Part shown: positions 18,446 to 27,907 of the stretch, in pieces
Layout: each line of letters begins with the position of its first letter
Position numbering within the stretch: the first letter of the stretch is position 1
Source of the DNA: Verrucomicrobiales bacterium
GTDB lineage: Bacteria > Verrucomicrobiota > Verrucomicrobiia > Verrucomicrobiales > DEV007
NCBI GenBank assembly: GCA_029213065.1
Contig: JARGPH010000004.1
Span: forward strand, 193,419-257,418
DNA: 64,000 bases
Direction of reading: 5' to 3'
Translations under genes and position numbers: made by a program
The notes under the pieces: model-generated
Database searches by the model: none
What the model saw: only the letters and a program-made list of their open reading frames with translations
What the model was told of the DNA's origin: nothing

Positions 18446-19723
18446 ATGGCTTCTGAAAAATCACTCTCTCTGCTCCGCGCGAGTCTGATTTTTTTCCTCG
18501 CATCATTGTTGCTGGGTTCCGCGGCGATGTATGTGCAGTTCGTCATCGTGTCTGTGTTAGTGATCTGGTGCTTCAAGTGGAGCGGCCTGAAAGAATCGAT
18601 CCCTGCGCTCATCAAACCCACTGGTCCCACCTGGGTGATGTTGCTTCTTTTTGCGGGCATTTTTACGGCGACACTTCTCGCGAGCGATATTGTTTCGATC
18701 TCTCAGATGGGAGAATTAAAGTGGCTGATCTTCCCTCTCGTCTTTGCATTGGCATCGAGCACAATCTTGAAGAAGTCCGAATTGAAGGCGATTGAGAAAG
18801 TCGCCATCGTATTTTTGGTCCTTCTCTCGGTTTTTTCGGCGATCGACTCAGTCTATCAGGTGATAACCGGTAAAAGCATCGGTCGTCTCCTTCTGTTCGG
18901 CGCAGAACCCTTCGCACCCAATCGGGGTTCGGGCCTGTTGAAAAACCCGATCCCGTTCGCACATGTTGCAGGCTCGCTTTTCCAGATAGGAATCGCCGGA
19001 GCTATGATTTCTTTTTCAATCGGAAAGCAAAAACTGGCGGCGATTCTATCAGGGCTTTCCCTGATCTTTTTCCTCTGCGTTCTGAGCAGCCTGGCCCGGG
19101 GTGCATGGCTTGCCATTGCTCTCACTGCTTTATTTTCTCTGGTTGTGACTCCTCATCCTTTCAAGCGCGTCAACATGATTGGTTTGGGTGTGGCAGCGCT
19201 TATCGGAGGACTTACCCTGGCCTGCAATGACACTCTCTTCGAGCGATTTCGCTCCTCATTCGATCCGTCCGTGGAATCCAGTTCGATACGACTCCACCTC
19301 TGGGACGCGAACGTAAAAATGCTCGGCAACCATCCCTTCGGCATCGGATTCAACGCAAACGACATTCTCCTTCCTGAAAAACTCGCAGAACTGGGATACC
19401 CGGCACTTTCCTTCCAAACCCACCCGCACAATGAGTATCTCGACTACGCAGTCGCCACCGGCTTTCCGGGGGTCCTACTCTACCTCGGGGTTACGATCTG
19501 GTTGCTGGTCCTTACCGTTAAATTGCTGCGCCGCGCGAATCTGCAGGATGACCATTGGAATGTATTTCTTCTCACCGCCTCGGCGCTGGTTCAGTCGTTT
19601 CTCAACGCCTGCGCCCTGACCGACCAATTCTCCACACCCGGCCGCTTTCTGATCTGCCTCGCCTGGGCCATTCCGATTGCCATTGCGGCAAAGAATCGGG
19701 ACTCCTCCGCAATCAGGAACTGA
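18446..19723 (+). CDS. O-antigen ligase/polymerase family membrane protein
   Basis: This 425-residue multispanning membrane protein has roughly ten to twelve hydrophobic helices. The Wzy_C/WaaL-type loop is recognisable: RLHLWDANVKMLGNHPFGIG followed by HPHNEYLDYAVATGFPG, where the HN..YL...G..G pattern is typical of O-antigen ligases. Such enzymes transfer or polymerise lipid-linked polysaccharide in the periplasm. The ATG at 18446 lies 16 bases after the ROK stop and begins the first hydrophobic segment; an in-frame start 114 bases upstream would sit inside the ROK gene. Ligase versus polymerase cannot be settled from sequence. Confidence 0.85.
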   Translation: MASEKSLSLLRASLIFFLASLLLGSAAMYVQFVIVSVLVIWCFKWSGLKESIPALIKPTGPTWVMLLLFAGIFTATLLASDIVSISQMGELKWLIFPLVFALASSTILKKSELKAIEKVAIVFLVLLSVFSAIDSVYQVITGKSIGRLLLFGAEPFAPNRGSGLLKNPIPFAHVAGSLFQIGIAGAMISFSIGKQKLAAILSGLSLIFFLCVLSSLARGAWLAIALTALFSLVVTPHPFKRVNMIGLGVAALIGGLTLACNDTLFERFRSSFDPSVESSSIRLHLWDANVKMLGNHPFGIGFNANDILLPEKLAELGYPALSFQTHPHNEYLDYAVATGFPGVLLYLGVTIWLLVLTVKLLRRANLQDDHWNVFLLTASALVQSFLNACALTDQFSTPGRFLICLAWAIPIAIAAKNRDSSAIRN

Positions 19724-19739
19724 GGACCTCGCCCCGCGT

Positions 19740-21020
19740 TCACGCAAAGAGCCCTACCAGAGGCCTGCCCTTATCCGCGAGAGTGAATGGACGCATGCTC
19801 GGTGAGTAGAGCACCTGATCGAGCGGAAGCCCGAGGGCGTAACCGATCGTCGCGTTGAGGTCGGGAACCTTCACTGCGTTCTCAACGACCTTGGATCCAC
19901 GCTCGTCGGTTTTTCCAAAAACCTGTCCGCCTTTGATGCCGCCGCCGGCGAGAAGGCAACTGAAGGCCTGCGGGTGGTGATCGCGTCCCTCGTTGGCATT
20001 GATCTCAGGGGTTCGTCCAAATTCGGTCGCGAGAACGACGAGAGTGTCGTGCAACATTCCGCGTCGCTGCAAATCGATCAGCAAGGTGGAAAGCGCGGCA
20101 TCGAGTTTCCCCGCCATGTCCGGGACGTTCACGAAATTCGAGTTGTGAGTGTCCCAGCTCCCGAAGGAAACTTCGACGTGATTCACCCCGTTCTCGGCAA
20201 GGCGACGAGCGAGGAGACAGCCCTGACCGAAAGCATTCCTACCATAGCGCTCTTTGAGGCCATCGGGTTCGCCAGCGAGATCAAACGCGGCAAGATCTTT
20301 GCTCCGCATCAGCTTGATCGCATCGTCATACATGTCGGTATAGGCACGCACGTTTTTCTGATCGTATTTCTCAACAAAGGGAGCATCGAGCTGCTCGGCA
20401 AGGTTCCGGTGAAAATTGAACCGTTCTTCATTCATCCCCGGCATCATTTTGCTGTTCTGCAGTCCGCCTTCGGGATCGCGCACAGCAAGAGGAGAGAGAC
20501 TGCTTTCAAAAAAACCCGATCCCGGGTGCTTCGAGTCGTTCCCAATGAGCACGTTCCCGGGGAGCGCAGGATTGTTCCGACCGTTAAACTTCAACGCCCA
20601 CGCGCCCATCGCGGGGTGACGAATCGAGCTGCGCATTTCGTAGCTCGTGTGCATGTAATAGTTACCCTGCTGATGCGCCCCCTGCGTTGAGGTCATCGAA
20701 TTGATCACCGCAAGATGTTCCGCCTGACGGGCGAGCAAAGGGAGATTGTCCGAAAGCTTCATCTCATCGACCGGCGTGTTGATTTGCCCGGTCGCTCCCA
20801 TCACTTCGTTTTTCCCCTTCGGGTCCAGCGTATCGAGGTGGGACATTCCTCCGGTCATGTAGAGATAAATGACACGTTTAGCAGTGGGAATCTGCTTCAG
20901 CGGGGAAGCTCCCACACCGGCAGCACGACCGAAATCAGGAAGGCCGGCCATGGCGCTCACTCCGAGAAATGACTTCGCGGCACGGGAAACAAAACGACGT
21001 CGGGAAAGTTCGGAGTTCAT
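19740..21020 (-). CDS. DUF1501 domain-containing exported protein
   Basis: This 426-residue DUF1501 protein has a Tat-type leader (SRRRFVSRAAKSFLGVSA). Family landmarks are KRVIYLYMTGGMSHLDTLDPK near residue 50, VSFGSWDTHNSNF near 275, TLVVLATEFGRTPEIN near 328 and GRDHHPQAFSCLLAGGG near 345. DUF1501 proteins share the alkaline phosphatase/sulfatase fold and, in Planctomycetota and Verrucomicrobiota, are nearly always next to a DUF1549/DUF1553 gene, as here. Their substrate is unknown; a periplasmic role in polysaccharide use is often suggested. Likely co-transcribed with the upstream DUF1553 gene after a gap of about 93 bases. Confidence 0.92.
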   Translation of the reverse strand: MNSELSRRRFVSRAAKSFLGVSAMAGLPDFGRAAGVGASPLKQIPTAKRVIYLYMTGGMSHLDTLDPKGKNEVMGATGQINTPVDEMKLSDNLPLLARQAEHLAVINSMTSTQGAHQQGNYYMHTSYEMRSSIRHPAMGAWALKFNGRNNPALPGNVLIGNDSKHPGSGFFESSLSPLAVRDPEGGLQNSKMMPGMNEERFNFHRNLAEQLDAPFVEKYDQKNVRAYTDMYDDAIKLMRSKDLAAFDLAGEPDGLKERYGRNAFGQGCLLARRLAENGVNHVEVSFGSWDTHNSNFVNVPDMAGKLDAALSTLLIDLQRRGMLHDTLVVLATEFGRTPEINANEGRDHHPQAFSCLLAGGGIKGGQVFGKTDERGSKVVENAVKVPDLNATIGYALGLPLDQVLYSPSMRPFTLADKGRPLVGLFA

Positions 21021-21113
21021 CGGTTGAAGAAGTAGAGTAGGAAAGAAGTAGAGCAGTAAAGAATTCAGGAGGGAGGACCTGACTTTACCGATACGGAGAG
21101 AAGACTTTTTGAT

Positions 21114-23369
21114 TTACTGCACGAAAAGGAATTGGCGTGTGTTCAGGAGCGTCCAGATGATTCCTTTGACGCTGCCCGATTCGGGATCGGATTCCCAGGC
21201 TTCACGGAAAATGCCACGTTCATGCGGGGTGGGTAAGCGGCTCAGCATCGAAAGGTAAATGGTGTCAAGGCGCTCCGGAAATGACTTCGAGCTGCCGATG
21301 TCGCGGGATAAAACCGAGTACTTGTTGGTGATCCCGGCGATGACCGGGCCGTTCAAAAGAGCTAGCGCCTGAGTCACAGAAGCCTGATCGCTGCTGTTTT
21401 CGATCAGCTCGCGATCACTCTGCCCGAACTCGCGCAGGAAGTGCCCCGGAGCGGTTGGAGAACTCAAATCCGAAGCCCGCTGCATGCGGCGCAATATCGT
21501 TTTCGAGAACGTTTTAAAAGCGCGCTTGTCATCTTTTGTCTTCACTTTCCAGTCAATCTCCTCACGGGCCTCTATCTCTTTCCGCTGCTCATTGAGCGCC
21601 TTCTGCTCGTCCTCAAACATGGCCGCGACGAGTTGATCGACAATCCCCGTTCCGCTGTCTTGACCGATGATGGCGTCCATTCCTTCAGCTGCGGTGGCAT
21701 GATCCTTGAGAACGGCAACTGCGAGGTCATTGAGAAATGACTCACTTTGTTCTCCCGAGGCGGCGACATCAAATTTTGGTTTCAAACCCGCGAGTCTTTC
21801 TTCGAGGCCTTCACGGAAAACTTTTTCCTCGATCAAATACCGAAGTCGTTGCCGAATCTCGCGGGCTGCGGCGGAGGCTTCACGAATTTTATCGGGATCC
21901 CCTTCGAGGCGTGCCTCCGTCACTTTGACGAGAGCCGCCTCAATCTCAGTGGAAAGCTCTTTCTGCACTTTTGAGATCTCGAGAATGTTCCGCATGAACT
22001 GATTGGAATTCTGAGTCTCGATCGATTCCGCAACGAGCTGCACCCCGGCGATGCGACGCTTCGCGAACAGCTCACGACCCCGATTTCTCTCATCGGGATT
22101 CTCAACCGTCAACGCCACCAGCGAATCCCAGATTTGCTCAGCACTGAGACGTCGCAGGATCGGTCCCGCAAAATAGTAGGGAGCACCGGGAACAGGTTCC
22201 TCAAGAGTCGACTCCCGCTGGTAGGCCTTAGTGCTGTATATCACTTTCTGAAAAGCCTGAATATCGTAATCGAGGTCGATGAAGAGCTTCGTAAGATAGT
22301 CCATCAACTCCGGATTCGACGATTGTGTGTGATCTTTCAAATCATCAACCGGCTCAAAGACTCCGACCCCGAAAGCACGCTTCCACAGCCGGTTCGCCAT
22401 CACCTTGGTAAAGGCTGGATTCTCAGGTGAGGTGAGCCATTCCCCGAACGCCTCAATCGTGGAGGTGCTGCCGCTGATGACCGCCTCGTTGCCCATCAGG
22501 GTGGCGGGTTTCACGACCGCTTTCGGCTTCGCGTCATCGTATTGATAGTCGTGAGGGAGCCTTAGGCTGCGGTCGGTTTCGTAAACGCTACTGAACCGAA
22601 TCGGTATCAAAATTTCGCTGGCTGCTTTTCTTAAATCACTGGTTCGCTCCTTACTGAGCCCCTTCTTTTCCTGATACTTTTTCAACGCTTGTCGGGCAAC
22701 CGGGTGATTGTTCGTAGTCAGCATCCCATAGGTGAATGCGGAAAGGTGGTAGTAATCCATCTGAGTCCACGCATCAAAGGGGTGATCGTGGCACTGAGCG
22801 CAAACGATCTGCGTTCCGAGGAAGAGTTGAGAAGTCATCGCGAGGTTGTCGAGAGGCATCCCGTAATCCCTGAGGTAGTATCCAATCGCCGGATTCTCCC
22901 ACGAGTTACCGCTCGCAGTGACAAGCTCGTATACGAGATCGTCGTATCGCTTGTTCGATCGTATCGACTCCTTGAGCCACTGCTCATAAGCCATCCCCGA
23001 AGGATTACTCTGGCCACTACCTGAAATGGTGGTCCGGGCGCGAAGGAGATCCGCCCAGTAGTTGAACTGATGGGAAACGTACCCCTCGGATCCGATCAGT
23101 TTCCCGACGATTTCGGCGCGCTTTTCCGGATTCTCAGATTCAACAAAATCGGTCACTTCGACCCGCGTCGGAATTCTACCAACGAGATCGAGGTAAACGC
23201 GTCTTACAAAAACCGAATCATCGGCGATTTTATTGGGCGCAAGCCCCTCCGCTTTCAACTTCTGATTGATCAGTTGATCGATTTTTGCCGACGGAGGCGT
23301 CTCTGCCCCTTCGGCAGACGAGGTTGCCACCAGTGCTGCGGCAAAAAGAACGGAAAGTAAGCTTCTCAT
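21114..23369 (-). CDS. DUF1549/DUF1553 domain-containing secreted protein
   Basis: A signal peptide (MRSLLSVLFAAALVATSSA) precedes DUF1549 (about 28-210: FVRRVYLDLVGRIPT, MAYEQWLKESIRSN). DUF1553 follows (ANRLWKRAFGVGVFEPVDDL, STKAYQRES, RRLSAEQIWDSLV, and FLREFGQSDRELIENSSD toward the C-terminus). A c-type heme-like CxxCH occurs at 190-194 (CAQCHDHPFD), as is usual in DUF1549. The central region (about 465-610) is rich in charged helices and probably forms a coiled coil. Its partner is the DUF1501 gene downstream. Function of the pair is not established. Confidence 0.92.
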   Translation of the reverse strand: MRSLLSVLFAAALVATSSAEGAETPPSAKIDQLINQKLKAEGLAPNKIADDSVFVRRVYLDLVGRIPTRVEVTDFVESENPEKRAEIVGKLIGSEGYVSHQFNYWADLLRARTTISGSGQSNPSGMAYEQWLKESIRSNKRYDDLVYELVTASGNSWENPAIGYYLRDYGMPLDNLAMTSQLFLGTQIVCAQCHDHPFDAWTQMDYYHLSAFTYGMLTTNNHPVARQALKKYQEKKGLSKERTSDLRKAASEILIPIRFSSVYETDRSLRLPHDYQYDDAKPKAVVKPATLMGNEAVISGSTSTIEAFGEWLTSPENPAFTKVMANRLWKRAFGVGVFEPVDDLKDHTQSSNPELMDYLTKLFIDLDYDIQAFQKVIYSTKAYQRESTLEEPVPGAPYYFAGPILRRLSAEQIWDSLVALTVENPDERNRGRELFAKRRIAGVQLVAESIETQNSNQFMRNILEISKVQKELSTEIEAALVKVTEARLEGDPDKIREASAAAREIRQRLRYLIEEKVFREGLEERLAGLKPKFDVAASGEQSESFLNDLAVAVLKDHATAAEGMDAIIGQDSGTGIVDQLVAAMFEDEQKALNEQRKEIEAREEIDWKVKTKDDKRAFKTFSKTILRRMQRASDLSSPTAPGHFLREFGQSDRELIENSSDQASVTQALALLNGPVIAGITNKYSVLSRDIGSSKSFPERLDTIYLSMLSRLPTPHERGIFREAWESDPESGSVKGIIWTLLNTRQFLFVQ

Positions 23370-23481
23370 TGGGAAAAATCGGAAAGGTCCTTACTCTTAA
23401 ACGTTTTAAACAGACCGGGGTTTCGACGGAATTGCGCCATCGAATCAAATTTTCAGAGGCAGCACTGGATCGGCCGGACCC

Positions 23482-24492
23482 TTACGCCAGCTCGGCAAAA
23501 ATGAGACGTCCTGCGCTGGTCTGAACCGCACCGGCAACAACCACTGCCTTCCGCTCCCCGATGTGAGGTTTGCCGTGATTCACAACAATCATGGTGCCAT
23601 CGGGCAGATACCCAACCGCCTGATGCTCGTCTTTCCCCTCCTTAACGAGTTCGAGATCGAGTTCATCGCCGGGAGCGACGACAGGCTTCAACGCCATCGC
23701 CAGTTCATTCAAATTAAGCACTCCGATCCCTTTGAGACGGGCCACTTTCCCCAGATTGGAATCATTCGTGATGATACGGGCACCGAGAATGTCGGCGAGC
23801 TGAATCATTTTATCATCAACGGAGAGTCCATCGCGGAAGGGCTCATCGTGAATCGTGACATCAAAGCCCTCGGTCGACTTCATCAAACTGAGCGAATCGA
23901 GCCCCCGCTTGCCGCGACTGCGTTTGATTTCATCATTGGCATCCGCCATTTTCTGGAGCTCTTCGAGAACGAATTTAGGGACAACGAGGGTTCCCCCCAG
24001 AAATCCTGCCGCACAAATTCCGGAAAGCCGACCATCGATGATGATATTGGTATCGACCATCGTCGGAAGATCCTGCAACGCATCCTGACGAAAACGGACG
24101 TAGGGAATCAGCAGGGAAAATTCTTCACGCTTGCTGCGAAGCGCGAGCATGACGCCGATGAACCCGAAAGCGAGGAAGATCGCAAGATTGAATATATTTC
24201 CCGCCAGCTCAAAGCGATCGAGGCTCGCTTCAAAAAAGCCGATCCGGGTCACCAACCAGCCGCAGAGGAGGCCAATGAGAAGGCCGAAGGTTCCATGGGA
24301 AAACGACCGGATACTGAGCGGGCGCAGGATAATGTCCAACACGATAATAATCGAAGCGAAACCAATCCCCAGCATGGCCCCAAACCACCAGATGTGGCTC
24401 GCAACCCCGGTGGCGACGGTAGCGCCAACAAATCCTGACAGAAGCAGGAAAAACATGCGCACGACATTGAGTAAGGCACCGGAATTCATCAA
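23482..24492 (-). CDS. PIN and TRAM domain membrane protein (YacL-like)
   Basis: Four N-terminal membrane helices (about 8-125) are followed by a PIN nuclease-like domain (VDTNIIIDGRLSGICAAGF, then EELQKMADANDEIKRSRGKR, and DDKMIQLADILGARIITND with the acidic site residues). A C-terminal TRAM domain (GDELDLELVKEG to RLIFAEL) completes the protein. The 336-residue architecture matches the YacL family, membrane-bound putative ribonucleases with a possible RNA-binding TRAM. It lies 73 bases downstream of prmA on the same strand. Confidence 0.9.
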   Translation of the reverse strand: MMNSGALLNVVRMFFLLLSGFVGATVATGVASHIWWFGAMLGIGFASIIIVLDIILRPLSIRSFSHGTFGLLIGLLCGWLVTRIGFFEASLDRFELAGNIFNLAIFLAFGFIGVMLALRSKREEFSLLIPYVRFRQDALQDLPTMVDTNIIIDGRLSGICAAGFLGGTLVVPKFVLEELQKMADANDEIKRSRGKRGLDSLSLMKSTEGFDVTIHDEPFRDGLSVDDKMIQLADILGARIITNDSNLGKVARLKGIGVLNLNELAMALKPVVAPGDELDLELVKEGKDEHQAVGYLPDGTMIVVNHGKPHIGERKAVVVAGAVQTSAGRLIFAELA

Positions 24493-24565
24493 AGTGTAGT
24501 TATCTCGGGGCCATTATACCCAAAATAGCACATTTTGCGATCAGTCGTTTACACACCTCTCCGCA

Positions 24566-25429
24566 CTACCGCACACTGCGGGCCGCAACCCATTTCCCCC
24601 TGCGCAGGAAGTCCTTGAGGATGATGTCAGAAGCCGCAGCGGAGTCGGTAACCGCTTTCACCTGAGAAGTGAGACATCCCGAGACGATCACTTCGCCGGC
24701 ATCGCTGAGACGGGCTGGAAAAGAGGGAAAAAGCTGAACGAGAAGATCACTGAAGAGATTGGCGGCAATTAAATCGAATTGGCCCAATGCCTCATCGTGA
24801 ATCAACTCAAGAACATCAGCTTCGATAAACTCAATCCGATCCGAACAATCATGAGCCACCGCATTGATGCGCGCGTAGTCGAGCGCCATGTCATCATTTT
24901 CGACCGCAACAATCTCCGTTGCTCCCAGCTTGGCGGCCGCAACCGCGAGAATCGCGCTGCCACAACCGAGATCGAGGACCCGCCAGGGCCTGTCCCCCTG
25001 TTTCCCCGCAAAATCGGCTAAAAACCGGAGACACCCTGCCGTAGTGGGGTGCGCCCCGGTCCCGAAAGCGAGCTGGGGTGGGAAACTGAGAATCGTTCTG
25101 CCGGGATTTTCAGCCCGCAGTTCAGCGAGAATCGTTTCGTCTTTTGACTCCGTCACGATAATCTGGTCACGAATCCTGAGAAGGACACCGGCATCCGGCT
25201 CCCCTGAAGGTTGCCAATGATCCGGCTTCAACTCGCTGATACCGCCGCCAAACCTTCCCTGAAGTTCCAACGCCGCCTCACGGGTCGTTGTATAACTGTT
25301 TAGCTGCCAGCGCTTTCGGTTGACCAGTTTTTCCGCCGTGTAGGCGACTTCCGCCATGACCAGCTTCGTTTCCCAATCATCGAGTTGTTCGTCGGTAACA
25401 TATTTGGACCAACGAAAAAGAGTTTCCAT
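24566..25429 (-). CDS. prmA: Ribosomal protein L11 methyltransferase
   Basis: PrmA trimethylates ribosomal protein L11 using S-adenosylmethionine. The hallmark QLAFGTGAHPTT (about 137-148) and the SAM-binding loop VLDLGCGSAILAVAAAKLGA are intact, followed by VENDDMALDYARINA and LIAANLFSDLLVQLFP in the catalytic region. The N-terminal substrate-binding half is divergent but of normal size; 287 residues in total. It lies downstream of the tRNA-Gly gene, from which a terminator separates it. Confidence 0.88.
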   Translation of the reverse strand: METLFRWSKYVTDEQLDDWETKLVMAEVAYTAEKLVNRKRWQLNSYTTTREAALELQGRFGGGISELKPDHWQPSGEPDAGVLLRIRDQIIVTESKDETILAELRAENPGRTILSFPPQLAFGTGAHPTTAGCLRFLADFAGKQGDRPWRVLDLGCGSAILAVAAAKLGATEIVAVENDDMALDYARINAVAHDCSDRIEFIEADVLELIHDEALGQFDLIAANLFSDLLVQLFPSFPARLSDAGEVIVSGCLTSQVKAVTDSAAASDIILKDFLRRGKWVAARSVR

Positions 25430-25458
25430 AACGGCAATTCGGGAGAAGAGAGATCTGA

Positions 25459-25499
25459 AAAATAAAAAAGACCGACCGGGGAAAACCCTGGACGGTCTT
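25459..25499 (-). terminator. Rho-independent terminator of tRNA-Gly
   Basis: AAGACCG (25468-25474) pairs with CGGTCTT (25493-25499), extended inward by CCGGGG/CCCTGG. On the minus strand it runs into TTTTTTATTTTT. It sits 30 bases past the 3' end of the tRNA and upstream of prmA. Confidence 0.85.
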
Positions 25500-25529
25500 A
25501 AACCTACTTAATGCGGCTCCATTAAAAAA

Positions 25530-25604
25530 TGGAGCGGGTGAGGCGATTCGAACGCCCGACATCAACCTTGGCAAGGTTGCGCTCTACCCCTGAGCTACAC
25601 CCGC
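25530..25604 (-). tRNA. tRNA-Gly (anticodon GCC)
   Basis: The minus strand folds as a standard cloverleaf: acceptor GCGGGTG with CACCCGC, a TAGCTCAGGGGTA D-arm, an anticodon stem around TTGCCAA (anticodon GCC), and a GTTCGAATC T-loop. The discriminator is T, and the 3' CCA is encoded (complement of 25530-25532). Confidence 0.97.
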
Positions 25605-25720
25605 ATTCGCTATCCCCTTCGGGTAGCGCGGACGGTAATGTGGCGAGTTCGGGAATCTTTTCAAGGGAATTTTTTCATCAATTTCGGGTAGCAACCAAAA
25701 TGAGGAGAGGCTAAGCATCT

Positions 25721-26569
25721 GTGCGTATCCCCATGAAGAAATTCGGAAACAAACTCGACGAGATCCTCAAAGATAAACAGGCAGAGGTTGAAAAGCTTTT
25801 GCCTCTGCAGGACAAATTGCAGTTCTCCGCCCAGGCGAGAGAGGATTTCCGTTCCTTCTCAACCGCTCTGGGCGGCGCGATTCGACATCTCGAGGACGAT
25901 GAAGGATACGGAAAGAATGAACTCTCCGTCATTGCCGAGGTCAAAAAAGGCTCCCCCTCCGCGGGAACGATCGTCACGGATTTCGATCCTGTCGCGATCG
26001 CGAGAGACTACGCCGAGGCCGGAGCCAACGCACTCTCCATCCTCACCGACGAGAAATACTTCCAGGGACACCTCTCCTACCTCCACCAAATCCGGGAGGA
26101 GGTCGATCTTCCTCTCCTTCGAAAAGATTTCATCATTCACGAAGTCCAGATCTATGAATCAGTCGTCGCCGGAGCTGATGCGATTTTGCTGATCGTGGGT
26201 GCACTGGAGCAGGAGGAACTCATTCAGCTCCACGACATTGCAACCAACTACCAACTCGACGTCCTCGTCGAAGTTCACAATCTCGAGGAAATGGAGCGCG
26301 CTCTCGACACCGACGCGCAAATCATCGGGATCAACAACCGCAATTTGAAAACCTTCGACGTCGATCTCCACGCCACCGAATTGCTGAGTGAAGAAGTCGG
26401 CCCCGAGCACATTCTCGTCAGCGAGAGTGGCATCTACACCGGCGAGGACACGCAGCGAATTCAATCATGGGGAGCCGACGCCATTCTCGTCGGGGAGGCT
26501 CTGATGCGCTCTCAGGATAAAATCGCCAAAATGGCCGAACTGAAAGGCTTCGATCCGAATTACTCATGA
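25721..26569 (+). CDS. trpC: Indole-3-glycerol phosphate synthase
   Basis: TrpC closes the indole ring in tryptophan synthesis. Core motifs are VIAEVKKGSPSAGTI, LSILTDEKYFQGHLSYL, LPLLRKDFIIHEVQIYES, GADAILLIVGAL, IIGINNRNLKTFDVD and LVSESGI, covering the catalytic Lys and Glu residues of the TIM barrel. The GTG at 25721 is preferred because GAGGAGAGG lies about ten bases upstream; an ATG 12 bases later is possible. No other trp gene is adjacent; its stop overlaps the dacA-like gene, an unexpected pairing of amino acid and cell-wall genes. Confidence 0.96.
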   Translation: MRIPMKKFGNKLDEILKDKQAEVEKLLPLQDKLQFSAQAREDFRSFSTALGGAIRHLEDDEGYGKNELSVIAEVKKGSPSAGTIVTDFDPVAIARDYAEAGANALSILTDEKYFQGHLSYLHQIREEVDLPLLRKDFIIHEVQIYESVVAGADAILLIVGALEQEELIQLHDIATNYQLDVLVEVHNLEEMERALDTDAQIIGINNRNLKTFDVDLHATELLSEEVGPEHILVSESGIYTGEDTQRIQSWGADAILVGEALMRSQDKIAKMAELKGFDPNYS

Positions 26570-27387
26570 TTCGTCTCGTTTCGGCTGTCCTTCTTTTTTC
26601 GTTTACGTCCGCGTTCGACGCGGCAGCTCAACTTATCGCCCAACCGGTTGCACTGACGCCACCCGAAGTCACTGCGGGGAGCGTCTACTCGGTCGATCTC
26701 AGCAACGGCAGAGTCATTTGGGAAAAAAATATCCACGAGAAACGGCCGGTCGCGAGCACTCAGAAGCTCATGACCGCTCTCATCATTGCCGAGGGAGGAA
26801 ATCTCGAAGGCATGGTTCCGGTCAAGAGCACCGATGGCAGAGTCGAGCCGAGGAACATTTGGATCACTCAGGGCAGCTCCTACAAGCGCGGCGTCCTCCT
26901 TCAGGTCATGTTGATGCGGAGCTACAACGACGCCACGAAATGTCTCGCCCGTGACCGCGCCGGCAGTCAGGGGGAATTCGCGAAATTGATGAATGCCAGA
27001 GCCGCGGAACTGGGCATGGAAAACTCTCACTTCGTCAACGCCCACGGTCTCACCGAGGAGGGCCAGTATTCCACGGCACGCGACATGATGATCCTCGCCG
27101 CAGCGGCATATTCGAATCCCGATATCCGCCGCATCGTTCAGATCAAAGATTACTCATTCAAGTATGACGGCGGAAAATCTGTTCCCGTTAAAAACAGCAA
27201 CGAATTGCTACACACCTACTCAGAGTGTGTCGGTATGAAAACCGGCTACACCAAAGCGGCCGGCCGCTGCCTCATCGCCGCAGCGGTTCGCGGAGAGAAA
27301 ACGGTTCTGGCGGTTGTGTTAGGAAGCAATTTTGACAACATCTGGACCGATTCCGAAACCGTCTTGCGATGGTCTCTCGACAACTAG
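26566..27387 (+). CDS. D-alanyl-D-alanine carboxypeptidase (peptidase S11)
   Basis: This penicillin-binding-protein-type serine peptidase trims the terminal D-Ala of peptidoglycan stem peptides in the periplasm. The three active-site motifs are in order: SxxK as STQK (64-67), SxN as SYN (119-121) and KTG (225-227). A signal peptide (about 1-21, cleavage near AAAQ) is clear. At 273 residues it holds only the catalytic domain and lacks the C-terminal beta-rich domain and membrane-anchoring helix of larger DacA proteins. The ATG overlaps the trpC stop (ATGA). Confidence 0.92.
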   Translation: MIRLVSAVLLFSFTSAFDAAAQLIAQPVALTPPEVTAGSVYSVDLSNGRVIWEKNIHEKRPVASTQKLMTALIIAEGGNLEGMVPVKSTDGRVEPRNIWITQGSSYKRGVLLQVMLMRSYNDATKCLARDRAGSQGEFAKLMNARAAELGMENSHFVNAHGLTEEGQYSTARDMMILAAAAYSNPDIRRIVQIKDYSFKYDGGKSVPVKNSNELLHTYSECVGMKTGYTKAAGRCLIAAAVRGEKTVLAVVLGSNFDNIWTDSETVLRWSLDN

Positions 27388-27392
27388 TCTGG

Positions 27393-27422
27393 ACATTCCG
27401 ATTTCGTCTCGACTCGGAATGT
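27393..27422 (+). terminator. Hairpin after the dacA-type gene
   Basis: ACATTCCGA (27393-27401) and TCGGAATGT (27414-27422) form a 9-bp stem six bases after the stop. There is no T-run, so termination is uncertain. Confidence 0.4.
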
Positions 27423-27468
27423 ATTCGGCCTCGCTGGCGGGATCGTCAGCGATTTAAACATTGCCGGC

Positions 27469-27490
27469 CGACGGACTTTAAAGTCCGTCG
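27469..27490. repeat. 22-bp perfect palindrome at the csbD stop
   Basis: A gapless 22-bp dyad (arms CGACGGACTTT and AAAGTCCGTCG) covers the last three codons and the stop of the csbD gene. It may act as a hairpin end of the transcript or as a protein-binding site. Confidence 0.6.
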
Positions 27491-27663
27491 ATGATGTCCT
27501 TTACTTCCTCCTTGGTTTTGCCAAGACGGCGCTGAAGCCGGCCGTATAGCTCCTCCTCATTTCCCTCGGCATATTCGAGGTCGTCATCGGTAAGATCGGC
27601 ATACTGCTGTTTCAGCTTACCTTTCAAAATGTGCCAGTTCCCTTCAAGTTGATCAGTATTCAT
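27478..27663 (-). CDS. CsbD family stress-response protein
   Basis: This is a 61-residue CsbD-like protein with the family pattern MNTDQLEGNWHILKGKLKQQ (1-20), then LTDDDLEYAEGNEEELYGRL and a C-terminal GKTKEEVKDII. CsbD proteins are small, acidic, mostly helical and often induced by general stress; their biochemical role is unknown. It diverges from a shorter-pattern relative at 27908, with 244 bases between them. Confidence 0.9.
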   Translation of the reverse strand: MNTDQLEGNWHILKGKLKQQYADLTDDDLEYAEGNEEELYGRLQRRLGKTKEEVKDIIDGL

Positions 27664-27907
27664 TTTCGTATCTTGTTAGTGTTGTTTCGCAATCCCCCGA
27701 ATCGTTCAGGAAATTGTCGGTTACTATCTATTTGCAGAAATCAAGCCAGACGCTTTTCCCCCGTGTTTTCGGGACTTCCATGAAACGGAGGGCTTCCCGC
27801 CATTGCAAATTTCATGAGAGGGAATGCAGTTCGCACTCTCTGAAAGTGCTCCCATGCGATGCCGGCGGGATTCTCCGGCTGGCACAGATGCTGCAATTCT
27901 AACAGGG

